64,000 nucleotides of DNA from Fusibacter ferrireducens (GTDB taxonomy: Bacteria; Bacillota; Clostridia; Peptostreptococcales; Acidaminobacteraceae): assembly GCF_015352425.1 (NCBI RefSeq), contig NZ_JADKNH010000002.1, positions 62,001 to 126,000 of the forward strand. Direction: 5' to 3'. A model generated the notes under the pieces. It saw only the letters and a program-made list of their open reading frames with translations, searched no databases and was not told the origin of the DNA. Shown here piece by piece: positions 49,699-60,032 of the stretch. The translations under genes and the position numbers were made by a program. Each line of letters opens with the position of its first letter. Position 1 is the stretch's first letter.

Positions 49699-51795
49699 TT
49701 ATTCAGATTGTTCGGTTGTCTTGAATTTTGCAGTTTGCTCAGTCAGTCTAATTGCCAATTCCTTATTACTTTTTGATAGCTCATTGACTTCCATAACAGC
49801 TGCACTTTGTTCTTCAGTAGAAGCGGAAATTTGCTCACAAGTAGCCGAGAGACTCTCTGTCAATCCTGTTAAAACCGACACTGCCTTTGTAATCGTATTT
49901 TTTCCTGCGTCAACAGAATTTGTTACTTCCATAACTTCATTCATTGATTGTACCAATTCTTGAACAGCTCCTTGTATCTGACCAAAAATCTCTAGGGTTT
50001 TTGAAAGTGTTTGAGTTTGTTGTTGGGTAACACCTGTAATTTCCACAATATTATTAGTTGCATGGTTGGTACGATCAGTGATATTCGTTATGATTTCTTC
50101 AACTTGTTCCGTAGTCTGATTGGTTTCTTCCGCAAGCTTACGAATTTCATCTGCAACTACTGCAAATCCCCGACCAGCTTCACCAGCTCTAGCAGCCTCT
50201 ATGGATGCATTAAGTGCCAATAGGTTGGTCTGCTCTGAAATTGAACGAATGTGCCCCATGAATTCACGCATCGCTTGAACAGTCTTCTCAATCTCCTTAA
50301 TGCCAATAGAAACTTTATCCGTTTTATCAATACTCTCACTTGTAATTTTAGCTAAATCTGTTATGATACTGTCACCGTTTAGACTGAGTTCCTGAACTGT
50401 TTTTACGCGAACATTTGCGTTTTCAATGCTTTGGTGTCCCTTTTCCACCACAACACCCAACTGCTCTGCGCTGTATGACACCCGTCTGCCTTCGTCTGCC
50501 TGTTCATTAGCCGAGACTGCAAGCGCTTCCACAGCCTTTGCATTTTCCTCCACAGCATCAGCCGTTTCATTCATAATATTTGACAGTTTATCCGATCCAG
50601 CACTAACCTCTTTAACGCCTGTTTTTAACGAATGAACCAGCTCACTGAGCTGAAGGCGCATTGATTTTACATCTCTGGCAATTTCACCTAGTTCATCTTT
50701 CGATTCTAGTATCTTCTTATCTTGTTCCACAGTGAAATCACCTGCAGCAATTTCATGAAGCTGACTCCCTAATTTTCTAAGAGGTCCCATGGCAGTCCTA
50801 ATCCCTATTATGCCTGCAATAATAGCCAGTATAAAAATAACAGCTGTTACACTAAGAGAATTTATCAGGTTATCCTTCAAAATGCTATTAAGATGATCCA
50901 AAGAAATGGCAATAGAAATAATTTCAGAAACTTTGTTGTCATTCTTTATCGGAACCAAAACTTCATAGGCCTGCTCACCAGTGTCCTCTAGGGTTACCAA
51001 ACGAGATATTCTTTCGCCACTATTCATTACACTTAATCCAACAGAATCTGTATATGGTACAAGTTCAGTGCTTGACTTGTTTCCAGCCAATATGACAGCT
51101 TCTCGCTTTGTGTCATCATAAGGTTGAACAGCATCTTTTTTAGCTTGCTCTTCTTTAGTTAATTCCATAGAAATCATATGCGCCTGAAGAATTTTAGGAT
51201 TCTGATATAATTGATCCAATAATACTTCTGGGCTAAACTGCTTTTGGATTTCCTTAATTATAGATGCATTAATCCCAATCTGAACATACCTATCATCGTC
51301 CAATGATATGCCTCCAAATTTGTTCATTTCTCCTGAAATTAAATCTCCTCGAATAGCTTCCATATAGGAATACGCCTGTCCATTAAAAACTGGATCCATA
51401 GGATGTCCTTGAGGATATTCCCAACCAATATAATCCGCTATATTGGAGTACTGGATTTTTCTATCTTTGTCGATTACATAAATATCATTAACCTCAACTT
51501 TTGACAAGAATGATTTCAACTTTTCGTTACTCATCTCTTCTGGTGGAATAAGATTAACTGCTTCAGCTGCCAAGATAATACGTTCAGCCATTAATGAATC
51601 AATACGTGCAGAAAAAGCCTTTGATATTTGAATTTTTTCGGATATAGAATCTGCTAATTGATAGCCTTCATTCTGCATTTCTCCGTACATGGTCTTCTTA
51701 AGTTGTACTGCATTTTGATAGGTAATTGCCCCACCAACTATAACGATTAAAATAAGAGTAATCAAAATAATCTTTGTTTGAAATTTTAATCCCAT
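49699..51795 (-). CDS. methyl-accepting chemotaxis protein
   Basis: 698 residues. Transmembrane segments at about 10-30 and 305-330 flank a long extracytoplasmic sensor of the double-Cache type ([27 protein letters not shown] region). HAMP ([19 protein letters not shown]) and a signalling coiled coil follow. The tip is [39 protein letters not shown]. It reports to CheA/CheW; those genes are not here. AGGAGG fits the ATG at 51795 better than the TTG at 51801. Orphan receptor; ligand unknown. Confidence 0.94.
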   Translation of the reverse strand: MGLKFQTKIILITLILIVIVGGAITYQNAVQLKKTMYGEMQNEGYQLADSISEKIQISKAFSARIDSLMAERIILAAEAVNLIPPEEMSNEKLKSFLSKVEVNDIYVIDKDRKIQYSNIADYIGWEYPQGHPMDPVFNGQAYSYMEAIRGDLISGEMNKFGGISLDDDRYVQIGINASIIKEIQKQFSPEVLLDQLYQNPKILQAHMISMELTKEEQAKKDAVQPYDDTKREAVILAGNKSSTELVPYTDSVGLSVMNSGERISRLVTLEDTGEQAYEVLVPIKNDNKVSEIISIAISLDHLNSILKDNLINSLSVTAVIFILAIIAGIIGIRTAMGPLRKLGSQLHEIAAGDFTVEQDKKILESKDELGEIARDVKSMRLQLSELVHSLKTGVKEVSAGSDKLSNIMNETADAVEENAKAVEALAVSANEQADEGRRVSYSAEQLGVVVEKGHQSIENANVRVKTVQELSLNGDSIITDLAKITSESIDKTDKVSIGIKEIEKTVQAMREFMGHIRSISEQTNLLALNASIEAARAGEAGRGFAVVADEIRKLAEETNQTTEQVEEIITNITDRTNHATNNIVEITGVTQQQTQTLSKTLEIFGQIQGAVQELVQSMNEVMEVTNSVDAGKNTITKAVSVLTGLTESLSATCEQISASTEEQSAAVMEVNELSKSNKELAIRLTEQTAKFKTTEQSE

Positions 51796-52287
51796 AGTCA
51801 ATACCTCCTTTTTTAATAATCCTCTATAATCCAGATATACATTTTATGTGCTTTCTTTACTTACAAAGCAATACCCCTATGGCCTATTTTAAGACACCTC
51901 CTCTTACAATTATAGACTTTTCTATAATTTTATGTTAACCAGCAATAAAAAAAACCTTCACCTCCATCAAATTATCCCTTTATATCTTCAGTTGATGTGT
52001 GCATTCTAATCCTACTGTAACTTTATCAAAGTAGATTCATATATCTTTAGGTACTCCAAGCACTTAAGTAATGATAATTCATATTTACCCACTTCCACAT
52101 AGAAAACACATTTATATAAAAGCGTGAAAATAAATACATCACTTTATCTGCAATACTCATAAGAGCAAAAAAAATCACTAAAGACAAGGTTTAAGAAAAC
52201 CTTATCTCTAATGATTTACTATTATGTGATACTTCATTTCACTTTCTCCTTTTATTGACAATTGAAAGATCATTCGTGGATATGCTT
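51796..52287. other. intergenic stretch after an AraC remnant
   Basis: 492 AT-rich bases between the chemoreceptor gene and the AraC remnant. The only distinct structure is the minus-strand terminator at 52172-52225. I saw no gene and no convincing promoter for the chemoreceptor. Confidence 0.5.
52172..52225 (-). terminator. terminator downstream of the DUF4386 gene
   Basis: AATCATTAGAGATAAGGTTT and AAACCTTGTCTTTAGTGATT pair over nearly 20 bases with mismatches, followed by TTTTTTTT on the minus strand. Confidence 0.8.
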
Positions 52288-52413
52288 TTAAAAGTGCGCC
52301 TTCGCTTCTCGATTCCGAATATAAATACCATGCATAGAATAAAACACGTGAGAGAAGGCCGCCGCTGAATTATACCCATATTTTACTGCTACCTCATCGA
52401 CTGACCTCAGATC
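52288..52413 (-). pseudogene. C-terminal fragment of an AraC-type regulator
   Basis: Reading on the minus strand gives SVDEVAVKYGYNSAAAFSHV...FYSMHGIYIRNREAKAHF and a stop: the last helix-turn-helix of an AraC protein. The rest of the gene is gone; it is joined to the very end of the DUF4386 gene in another frame. Confidence 0.8.
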
Positions 52414-53101
52414 AAGCAATATCCACCTCTTCTGGAGGTACCTTTATGCCTTTAATCAAAAGCCAGATCAATAACAGTACTTCACCCCAAAAAGTAAATT
52501 GAGTAATTCTTAGTCCATAGTCTGGCAGTAAAAAATACGTAAAGAAATCAGTCAAATATCCGAAGCCGGCAACTGTTAAAAGAATTGCCAAGATTCTAGG
52601 CATAAACTTTGACTTATAGACCAAATATCCCAATGGAAATAACCAGAGGCCAAAGAATATATGAGCGATATAATTCCCACCCTTAAATAAATCTAAGAAC
52701 AGCAATGCCTGATAGTGAGGTCCTCCAAGGTTAAATGCAGATAGACCATCCACGCCTTTGAGCATAAACAGCGCCACCAGTTTGTTCAGCGCGTTCACAC
52801 AGATGGTTGCACTCCCCACCAATACGAATGAGATCATCAACAATCCCTGATTTTTATTCACGGTTTCGAACAAAGTGTAGAGCATATAGGCCAGCATTAT
52901 CCAGCTCACCACCATCATCAAATCGCTGACAATGCTGATTCGAAAAAGCCATTCAAAATAATTCATATTTTCAGCAATTGTCGTTGCCTTCACACCTGTT
53001 ATAAGTTTACCATTTGTACTATTTGAAAAAAAGCCAGTTATAGCCACAGCGACATACAGAAGCCCAGCAATTCTTGCAATGTTCCTTTTTATCTTCATCA
53101 T
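52412..53101 (-). CDS. DUF4386 membrane protein
   Basis: 229 residues with six hydrophobic segments. IARIAGLLYVAVAITGFFS is the family's first segment, and GGNYIAHIFFGLWLFPLGYLVYKSKFMPRILAILL its best-known conserved stretch. Function unknown. Follows the AraC-type gene by 11 bases on the same strand and is probably controlled by it. Its stop is directly joined to an AraC fragment, so the original end may have been altered. Confidence 0.88.
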   Translation of the reverse strand: MMKIKRNIARIAGLLYVAVAITGFFSNSTNGKLITGVKATTIAENMNYFEWLFRISIVSDLMMVVSWIMLAYMLYTLFETVNKNQGLLMISFVLVGSATICVNALNKLVALFMLKGVDGLSAFNLGGPHYQALLFLDLFKGGNYIAHIFFGLWLFPLGYLVYKSKFMPRILAILLTVAGFGYLTDFFTYFLLPDYGLRITQFTFWGEVLLLIWLLIKGIKVPPEEVDIA

Positions 53102-53112
53102 TTACCCCCCCT

Positions 53113-54018
53113 TTAATTTCTAAATGCCATAGGCGACATGCCCGTCTTGGTTTTAAACAGTTTCGAGAAATGCTGTGGATATTCAAATCCCAACTCAGCA
53201 GCGATCTGTTGCACCGGTTTATCAGTCTCCATGAGCAATCTCTTAGCCTTATCCATCAGATACATATAGATGTGCTCTTGTGTGTTCTTACCCGTCTCTT
53301 TTTTGAGGAGATCACTCAGATAATTCGGGGAATAACCCATTTCCTGCGCAAGAAATTTGACAGTTGGCAACCCAACTTTTTCTAAATTATCTGATTCAAA
53401 GCAATGCTTTAACAATGCATCAAATTTTACAATGACTTCTTTATTCACTTTGGCTCTTGTGATGAACTGTCGTCCATAAAATCTTTTACAATGATTTAAA
53501 AGCAATTCTATATACGAAATGATTAAATCCGTGCTATAAACATCCATGTTTCGGCAGAATTCGTCTTGAACATCATTTGCTAAAGAAGTGATTTTCGCCT
53601 TCTCCTGATCTGAAAGATGCAGTGCCTCTGTGCTGGCATAAGAAAAAAAAGTGTACTGGTTCATCTTTTTCGACAGTACACTCTTGTCGATTAGATCAGA
53701 GTGAAAGCAAAGAATCCAGCCAGTATTACCCTTTACTTCCGAGTTATCTTCATCAATATATAGTTCTTGCCTAGGTGCCACGAAGGTCAAACTGCCTTCC
53801 TGAAAATCGTAATACTGTCTACCATACTTGTTTTTGCAAGTATTGCCTTCTTTTAAACTGATCGTATAAAAATCCGTGAAAATATGAAGGTCGTTTGTTG
53901 AGACTGTTGGATTTATTTCGGTAAGATCTACAAGTGTTATAAGTGGATGTTTTGGCTTCTCAGCGCCGATTAACTCATGTAATTGAGCAATTGATTCTAT
54001 TTTATAACAATTATCCAT
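53113..54018 (-). CDS. AraC-family regulator
   Basis: 301 residues. An N-terminal cupin-like sensing domain (FYTISLKEG, LTFVAPRQELYI, WILCFHSDLID) is followed by two helix-turn-helix units, KFLAQEMGYSPNYLSDLLKKETGK and VQQIAAELGFEYPQHFSKLFKTKTGMSPMAFR. AAGGG supports the ATG at 54018. In an operon with the DUF4386 gene. Confidence 0.9.
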   Translation of the reverse strand: MDNCYKIESIAQLHELIGAEKPKHPLITLVDLTEINPTVSTNDLHIFTDFYTISLKEGNTCKNKYGRQYYDFQEGSLTFVAPRQELYIDEDNSEVKGNTGWILCFHSDLIDKSVLSKKMNQYTFFSYASTEALHLSDQEKAKITSLANDVQDEFCRNMDVYSTDLIISYIELLLNHCKRFYGRQFITRAKVNKEVIVKFDALLKHCFESDNLEKVGLPTVKFLAQEMGYSPNYLSDLLKKETGKNTQEHIYMYLMDKAKRLLMETDKPVQQIAAELGFEYPQHFSKLFKTKTGMSPMAFRN

Positions 54019-54273
54019 GACATGCCCTTCTTTCCCCAAATTCATTACTTAAATTATCGTTAATTTAATAATACAATTAATATACCGATAAATAAATAAA
54101 CATATTACAGGCTTGCTTATACATTTTACTGACTTAGAGCACTTTAGAACCATCTGTAGAACCCGTTTTTTTCTTTATACAAAAAAAGAAGACTTACAAT
54201 CGCAAATCTTCTCTTCCACTTTAAATATTATTCTGATGCCAATGATATCCCTTACAAGCAGTCTTGCGACCAC

Positions 54274-55629
54274 TTAAAGCCCCATAAATCTCCACCAAGG
54301 CATAAATATTCCAAATATGAGTGGCGGTAGTATTATAGTCAATGAAATACCCATTTTTATAACATGGGCATTTTTATAATAGCCATTGCCAAAACCGATT
54401 AGTATAGTCACGTGATGAAAGGGTAACAGATATTGGATACTCACTGCCACATATCCAAGTAATGCAATGAATTCAGGTTTAAAAACGCCATTTGTTATTC
54501 CGATTAAGGTTGGCGTAACTACAGAAAGCGCTGTGATTGTACTCCCAAACATTGCATGAATAACGACAATCAACAGCAATACAAAAGGGAGATAAATAAC
54601 ACTATCTAATGGCGGGAAAAAAGTCAAAAAGTAATTGCTTAGAATTGATGATATACCGCTTCCCGTAAGTACCTTGCCGATTGAGAATGCTGCTGTAAGA
54701 AAAAGCATCAAATTGATATTAATCGTCGACAAATCCTTAATCCTTATAACGCCAAATATAAACATGAGCAAAACGCCACTTAATGATACATACATCGCTG
54801 ATATGCCATGAATGTTTTCTGTTATCCAGAATACAACTACCAACATCATAATCGCAGTAGCTATTGCTTCCTTCCTACTTATTTTTTCAGGTTCCGCCTC
54901 ATGAAGAATAAATTCTCTGTGAAGAAAATTTTTAAATGTAAAGATATACACCAAACACAGGATAATTGAGGTTAAAAATGTGGGGAATAGCATATACTTC
55001 ATCCATTCCAACTGACTCATTGATATACCTGCAAATTCTATTGCCATGTAATTTAGAATAAGATCCCCATTTAAAAACATCATACTTGTAACTGTTGACC
55101 CAAGAAAAATGCTGAAAATTAAAACTTGATTTTCTTCTTCCGTGATATTTTGATTCTTTAAAAATGACGCATATATAGAGGCTAAAATGATTACTCTTGG
55201 GAACGGTTGAGGTATTATAAATATGAACACAATACCAAGGACAAAACTCATCAAAACCAGTGCTTTAGAATTTTTGCAAAATTTATTTAGGACATATTTT
55301 GAAAATCTATCTGCAACTTTAGAATTCACAATGCCCTGTGACAGAATAAAAGAAGCTATAATAGTCACAAAATCATGAGAGAGCGGGAAAAAATATATAT
55401 TTTTTAGAGATGTATCCCCAAATACGCTAAAAATAAGAAGCATTAAAATGGATGCGAACTCCTTGTTGACACAGCCAGTTGCCCACCATGTTACGGTTAA
55501 AAATAACGTGCCGAGAACAATACTTTGAAATAATGACATGCCCAGCGGTTTAACGATAACAATCGAAATCGGTAGAATTAATGTCATCAGTATTTTTAGA
55601 ATCAAACTTCTATCTAACCTCAAATTCAT
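54274..55629 (-). CDS. SLC13-type anion permease
   Basis: 451 residues, about 12 membrane segments. ATGCVNKEFASILMLLIFSVFGD and the hairpin regions SHDFVTIIASFILSQGI and AMFGSTITALSVVTPTLIGI resemble the SLC13/DASS or CitMHS-type carriers of di- and tricarboxylates or other anions. It starts one base after the phosphotransacylase stop and closes the 2-oxoacid oxidoreductase operon. It probably brings in that pathway's acid or exports its product. Confidence 0.82.
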   Translation of the reverse strand: MNLRLDRSLILKILMTLILPISIVIVKPLGMSLFQSIVLGTLFLTVTWWATGCVNKEFASILMLLIFSVFGDTSLKNIYFFPLSHDFVTIIASFILSQGIVNSKVADRFSKYVLNKFCKNSKALVLMSFVLGIVFIFIIPQPFPRVIILASIYASFLKNQNITEEENQVLIFSIFLGSTVTSMMFLNGDLILNYMAIEFAGISMSQLEWMKYMLFPTFLTSIILCLVYIFTFKNFLHREFILHEAEPEKISRKEAIATAIMMLVVVFWITENIHGISAMYVSLSGVLLMFIFGVIRIKDLSTININLMLFLTAAFSIGKVLTGSGISSILSNYFLTFFPPLDSVIYLPFVLLLIVVIHAMFGSTITALSVVTPTLIGITNGVFKPEFIALLGYVAVSIQYLLPFHHVTILIGFGNGYYKNAHVIKMGISLTIILPPLIFGIFMPWWRFMGL

Positions 55630-55630
55630 T

Positions 55631-56532
55631 TTACACCTGCTCAGATATATAAACTGCTAACGCTATTGAAAGTAATTTGTTTTTCTTAGAATCCGTTCGA
55701 GAAGTCATAATAATTGGAGCTGATGCTCCCATTACAGCTGCTGCAACTTCTTTTTTTGAAAATAGTGTAAGAGATTTCGTTAAGACATTGCCAACTTGAA
55801 GATTAGGTACAACTAACACATCTGCATTGCCTGCAACCTCACCTGATATTTTTTTCTGAATTGCAGCTTCGGGAGATATCGCATTATCAAGCGCAAAAGG
55901 ACCATCAACTATACAATTTCTAATTTGCCCACGGTCACACATTTTTGAAAGTATTGCTGCATCTACAGTATCCTTTATTGCAGGATTGACCACTTCAACA
56001 GCAGAAAGCAGTGCTACTTTAGGAAAGCTGCAACCCAGCTTTATTGCAAGTTCAACTGAATTTTCTATAATGCCTTTTTTTTCTTCCAAAGTAGGCTCTA
56101 TAGCCATGGCACAATCTGTGAGGAGCTGAAGGCCTTCACCAAATGGCTTGTCATAAACTGAAATTTGACTTACAACTTTCCCTTTATTGAGACCCTTTTC
56201 CTTGTCCAATACAGCTTTTAGAAATGTAGAAGTGTGAAGCATCCCTTTCATGATGGCTTCTACCTCTCCATCCCTAACCATTTTAACAGCATATTCTGCT
56301 GCTGATTTATGATCCAAACTATCCACTATTTCCATACTACCTGATAAATTTTCATTTTTCATCAATTTTTTTATTTTTTCTAAGTTACCAATCAAAACGA
56401 AATCGGCTAAGTTTTCTTCTATTGCCAATTTTACTAATTTTATAATCTCAGGGTCTTCCGCTACAGCCACAGCAATTTTTTTTTTTTTTCATTCTTAACT
56501 TGAATAAACAGTTCTTCTAGATTATTCAACAT
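55631..56532 (-). pseudogene. ptb: phosphate acyltransferase (phosphotransbutyrylase type), frame broken at A14
   Basis: About 300 codons of a phosphotransbutyrylase-like enzyme, acyl-CoA + Pi to acyl phosphate + CoA. NENLSGSMEIVDSLDHKSAAEYAVKMV, AIMKGMLHTSTFLKAVL, DGPFALDNAISPEAA and ADVLVVPNLQVGNVL are family segments. AGGAGGG precedes an ATG at 56532, and the reading MLNNLEELFIQVKNEKKKK runs into 14 consecutive A (56476-56489, T on the plus strand). With 14 A the frame stops soon after; with 12 or 15 it joins the rest. So it is a frameshift, a slippage site or a sequencing error. Between the kinase gene and the permease gene. Confidence 0.88.
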
Positions 56533-56541
56533 AATACCCTC

Positions 56542-57609
56542 CTAATAACTTTTTGCCTCTTCTTCACCTGATAAATATCTCATTGCACCTTCTGCGAGAG
56601 AAAGCATCTCATTTTCTCCTGCTAAAATATAAATCGGGGCAATAAACTCAGTCCTCTCTTTAATCCACGCCGTAAGCATCTCGGAATACGCAAGACTTCC
56701 TGTGAGAACAATGCCATCTACCTTTCCAGACATTACAGCACATGTTGCCCCTATTTCCTTTGAAATATGGTATGCCATCGCTTCATAAACTTTTTGAGCA
56801 TAGACATCGCCATTTTTGATTCTTTTCTCAACTTCAAGACCGCTATTAGTCCCAAGGTAAGACATTAGCCCTCCATTGCCACGAACTTTTTTTATCATCT
56901 GATCCAATGTGAATGCTCCTGAATAGCACATGCGTATCACGTCACCTACTGGAACCGTCCCTGCTCTTTCAGGTGAAAAAGGACCATCTCCGTCAAGTGC
57001 ATTATTTACATCGATCACAAGACCTTTTTCATGAGCAGCAATTGAGATGCCTCCGCCAAGATGCGCAACGATCAAATTCAATTCACTATAATATTTACCC
57101 AAATCGTTGGCTATTTTTTTAGCGGTCCTTTTCTGATTAAGAGCATGAAAGCTGCTCATTCTTGGGATTTCTTTGATCCCAGAAAATCTAGCCAAATCAC
57201 AAAGCTCGTCTGTTACAGGTGGATCTGCAACTATAACTGGAATATTAAGTTCCAATCCTAAATTATATGCGATTACATTACCAACATTCGTTGGGTGAAC
57301 GCCATATTTTTCACTTTTCATATCCTCTATCATTTCCTGATTCAAAATATATATGCCTCCAGGAATGGGTTTGGTATTGCCGCCACGACAAGAGATAGCA
57401 TCAAATTCGCTCATTTTGTAGCCATTATGCTCCAGTGTTTTTACGATTTTATTTTTTCTAAAAATTTGTTGATCCCATATGGAATCAAATTCACTGAGTT
57501 CTTCTTGTGAATGGGCTATGGATTCTCTAAAAACTTCATTTAAATCATCATAAACAGCTACTTTAGTTGAAGTCGATCCCAAGTTAATTATCATACATCT
57601 ATAGGCCAT
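56542..57609 (-). CDS. buk: butyrate kinase family acyl kinase
   Basis: 355 residues of the acetate/butyrate kinase family. INLGSTSTKVAVYDD is the first phosphate loop, SCRGGNTKPIPGGIY and FSGIKEIPRMSSFHALNQK follow, HLGGGISIAAHEKGLVID is the second loop and VDGIVLTGSLAYSEML the adenosine site. It makes ATP from an acyl phosphate (butyryl-, isobutyryl- or isovaleryl-type). GGGAGG supports the ATG at 57609. Pairs with the phosphotransacylase downstream. Confidence 0.92.
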   Translation of the reverse strand: MAYRCMIINLGSTSTKVAVYDDLNEVFRESIAHSQEELSEFDSIWDQQIFRKNKIVKTLEHNGYKMSEFDAISCRGGNTKPIPGGIYILNQEMIEDMKSEKYGVHPTNVGNVIAYNLGLELNIPVIVADPPVTDELCDLARFSGIKEIPRMSSFHALNQKRTAKKIANDLGKYYSELNLIVAHLGGGISIAAHEKGLVIDVNNALDGDGPFSPERAGTVPVGDVIRMCYSGAFTLDQMIKKVRGNGGLMSYLGTNSGLEVEKRIKNGDVYAQKVYEAMAYHISKEIGATCAVMSGKVDGIVLTGSLAYSEMLTAWIKERTEFIAPIYILAGENEMLSLAEGAMRYLSGEEEAKSY

Positions 57610-57658
57610 GTTGCCTCCCATTTTAAAACAGATTATGGATAAGAGTATCCTATTAAAT

Positions 57659-58528
57659 TCATATCATTTTTCCCGTGTATTTATCGAAATGTGCTTTTAC
57701 ATTTTCCTGCATTGTCTTTTTATCTTCTGCACTCATTTTTTTAAATCTGCCCTGCAAACCAACGTACTCTTCAATGGGTTTTAATGCCTTCCGATTATAA
57801 TTAAGAGTATATTTACCATTTTCATATTCATATTGAATCCAACAGCCTGTTTCGACAGCCGCTCTTGCAACCTGTATTGTTTTGCTTGGGTCATATCTCC
57901 ATCCTGTTGGACATGGTGCATGTACATGAACAAGTGACGGGCCATCAACTTCAGATGCTTTCTCAATTTTTCGCTCTAAATCCTTTATGTTATAAATAGA
58001 TGCTGTTGCCGCATAAGGAATATCATGGCTAATTGCAATTTGAACTAAATCCTTTCTTCCAGTGTTCTTACCTGCAGGCGTTGTCGTCGTAGAAGCAAAT
58101 TGAGGTGTTGAAGATGAGCTCTGAATGCCTGTATTCATATAAGCTTCATTGTCATAACATATATAAATAACTTTATCCCTTCTTTCCAAAACTCCGGATA
58201 ATGCTTGAATACCTATGTCAACCGTTGCACCATCTCCTGCAAAAGCAAGTACTTTAGTATGAGTGTTACCCTTTGCATTGAGGGCCGCTCTCAGCCCTGA
58301 TGCACATGCAGCAGAATTTTCCAGATTCCCCTGAAATCCTGGAATTTTCAAAGCGGTTTCCTTTCCAAATCCAGAAAATAATGCAGCGCATCCAGGAGGT
58401 ATGATAATCATGGTGTCTTCTCCCAAAACTCTCATGGCACTTCTCATTACAATTTCAAGTCCACAGCCTGCACAAGCACTAACTCCATGAGACACTAAAC
58501 CCTTTGATTGATGTTTAACTTCTAGCAT
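57659..58528 (-). CDS. 2-oxoacid:ferredoxin oxidoreductase, beta (TPP) subunit
   Basis: 289 residues. CAGCGLEIVMR is the Cys pair of the beta subunit, LAFAGDGATVDIGIQALSG the thiamine-diphosphate/Mg motif (GDG), and CYDNEAYMNTGIQSSSSTP the second part. Decarboxylates a 2-oxoacid to acyl-CoA with ferredoxin. The start overlaps the alpha stop (ATGCTAG). Confidence 0.93.
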   Translation of the reverse strand: MLEVKHQSKGLVSHGVSACAGCGLEIVMRSAMRVLGEDTMIIIPPGCAALFSGFGKETALKIPGFQGNLENSAACASGLRAALNAKGNTHTKVLAFAGDGATVDIGIQALSGVLERRDKVIYICYDNEAYMNTGIQSSSSTPQFASTTTTPAGKNTGRKDLVQIAISHDIPYAATASIYNIKDLERKIEKASEVDGPSLVHVHAPCPTGWRYDPSKTIQVARAAVETGCWIQYEYENGKYTLNYNRKALKPIEEYVGLQGRFKKMSAEDKKTMQENVKAHFDKYTGKMI

Positions 58529-59727
58529 TTCACAGTCACCTCCCTTAAAGTCATTGCATTTTCTTTAGTGTCAATCCATTGAGTGTGGTTTAATGATTTA
58601 CCGCTCTGAATATCCAATAGTTCATTAAATATTTTTTCAATGGTTGTTTCTGTAACGTCTCGACCGCCAAGACCACCTACAAAATGTCTTATATCTGCAT
58701 TCAATCCATTCATAGCAGCAGTAATTTCACTCCATAATGGCCCACCTTGTCCACCTAGTCCTGCACTTCTGTCGAATACACCAATGACTTTAAACGGTTT
58801 AAGTGCCTCTCTTATTGCTTCAAATGGAAATGGTCTAAAAGTGACGATCTTTATAACGCCTACCTTTCTGCCTTCTGCTCTCATTTTATTGACTACATGT
58901 TTTGCCGTTCCACACATTGAACCAAGTGCAACCAAAACCGTATCTGCATCTTCTGTTTTATAGCTTTCCATGATTTGAATCTTTCGTCCTGTGATGACTT
59001 CATATGCCTTTGCATATTCCTCGAAAACTTCAAATACGTTATCCATAGCTTTTTTCTGTTGATATCTCATTTCCGTGTACTCATCTGGTGAAGTCAAATC
59101 GCATATAAACATAGGATCACTGGTATCCAAAAAAGCATTTTTAGGAATATAGGGTCCTATAAATTGATCCATGGATGCCTGAGTTGGCACATCAATTTTT
59201 TGCATTGAATGAGACAAGAAAAAACCGTCAAGACAGACCATAGAAGGCAGTTGCACTCTATAATCTTCACATATCTTATAGGCTAAAAGAGTCATATCCA
59301 AAACTTCTTGGACATTTTGACAGTAAAATTGAAGCCACCCCATGTCTCTTTCACTCATTGCATCTCCATGTTCACACCATAGAGTCCAAGGTGCAGCGAT
59401 ACCTCGATTCACAACTGGCATCACAATTGGGACTCTATTCCCCGATGTCATGCCAACAACTTCATGCATAAGTGCAAGACCATTTGAGGCTGTGGCTGTT
59501 GCAGCTCTTACACCCACAAGACATGCTGTTGTTGCCACAGATAGAGCCGAATGTTCAGATTCAACTCTTATATATTCCGCTTTAATCGTTCCATCTGCCA
59601 CTAAGTCAGCTAATTTTTCAGAAATTGAACTTTGAGGCGTAATCGGATATGCAGAAATAACTTGAACTTTTGCCAATTTCATAGCTTCAACAGCTGCTGA
59701 ATTTCCATCTAACATTTTATATGCCAT
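58522..59727 (-). CDS. 2-oxoacid:ferredoxin oxidoreductase, alpha subunit
   Basis: 401 residues. LDGNSAAVEAMKLAKVQVISAYPITPQSSISEKLADLV is the conserved opening, with EYIRVESEHSALSVATTACLVGVRAATATASNGLALMHEV; the C-terminal part has DTVLVALGSMCGTAKHVV and VGVIKIVTFRPFPFEAI. Provides the pyrimidine side of the TPP site. Starts within the end of the ferredoxin subunit gene. Confidence 0.93.
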   Translation of the reverse strand: MAYKMLDGNSAAVEAMKLAKVQVISAYPITPQSSISEKLADLVADGTIKAEYIRVESEHSALSVATTACLVGVRAATATASNGLALMHEVVGMTSGNRVPIVMPVVNRGIAAPWTLWCEHGDAMSERDMGWLQFYCQNVQEVLDMTLLAYKICEDYRVQLPSMVCLDGFFLSHSMQKIDVPTQASMDQFIGPYIPKNAFLDTSDPMFICDLTSPDEYTEMRYQQKKAMDNVFEVFEEYAKAYEVITGRKIQIMESYKTEDADTVLVALGSMCGTAKHVVNKMRAEGRKVGVIKIVTFRPFPFEAIREALKPFKVIGVFDRSAGLGGQGGPLWSEITAAMNGLNADIRHFVGGLGGRDVTETTIEKIFNELLDIQSGKSLNHTQWIDTKENAMTLREVTVKC

Positions 59728-60032
59728 TACTCTACACTTCCTTCCGCTACTAATTTAATGCAATTCTTAGGACATTCGTTGACACAAATGCCACAACCTT
59801 TACAATAGTCATAATCTATCTCTACACTTTCTTTAAGTTCTTTGTGTATTGTAATTACGTTGCAGGGGCAAAAGCTTTCGCATATGCCACATTTTATACA
59901 GTTTTCAAAATTGACTACAGGTCTTTCAAGTCTCCAGCTTCCTGTGTTTGAACTGACAAATTCATTAGCGCAAGGGCCATACACATTAATTTTTTTGCAA
60001 TTTCTTGTTTGTTGTTCTTGCTGCTTCTGCAT
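59727..60032 (-). CDS. 2-oxoacid:ferredoxin oxidoreductase, delta (2x[4Fe-4S]) subunit
   Basis: 101 residues. Two cluster motifs, CIKCGICESFCPCN and CKGCGICVNECPKN, spaced as in bacterial 2[4Fe-4S] ferredoxins. Passes electrons from the TPP site to free ferredoxin. Overlaps the gamma gene by about 47 bases at its start. Confidence 0.93.
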   Translation of the reverse strand: MQKQQEQQTRNCKKINVYGPCANEFVSSNTGSWRLERPVVNFENCIKCGICESFCPCNVITIHKELKESVEIDYDYCKGCGICVNECPKNCIKLVAEGSVE

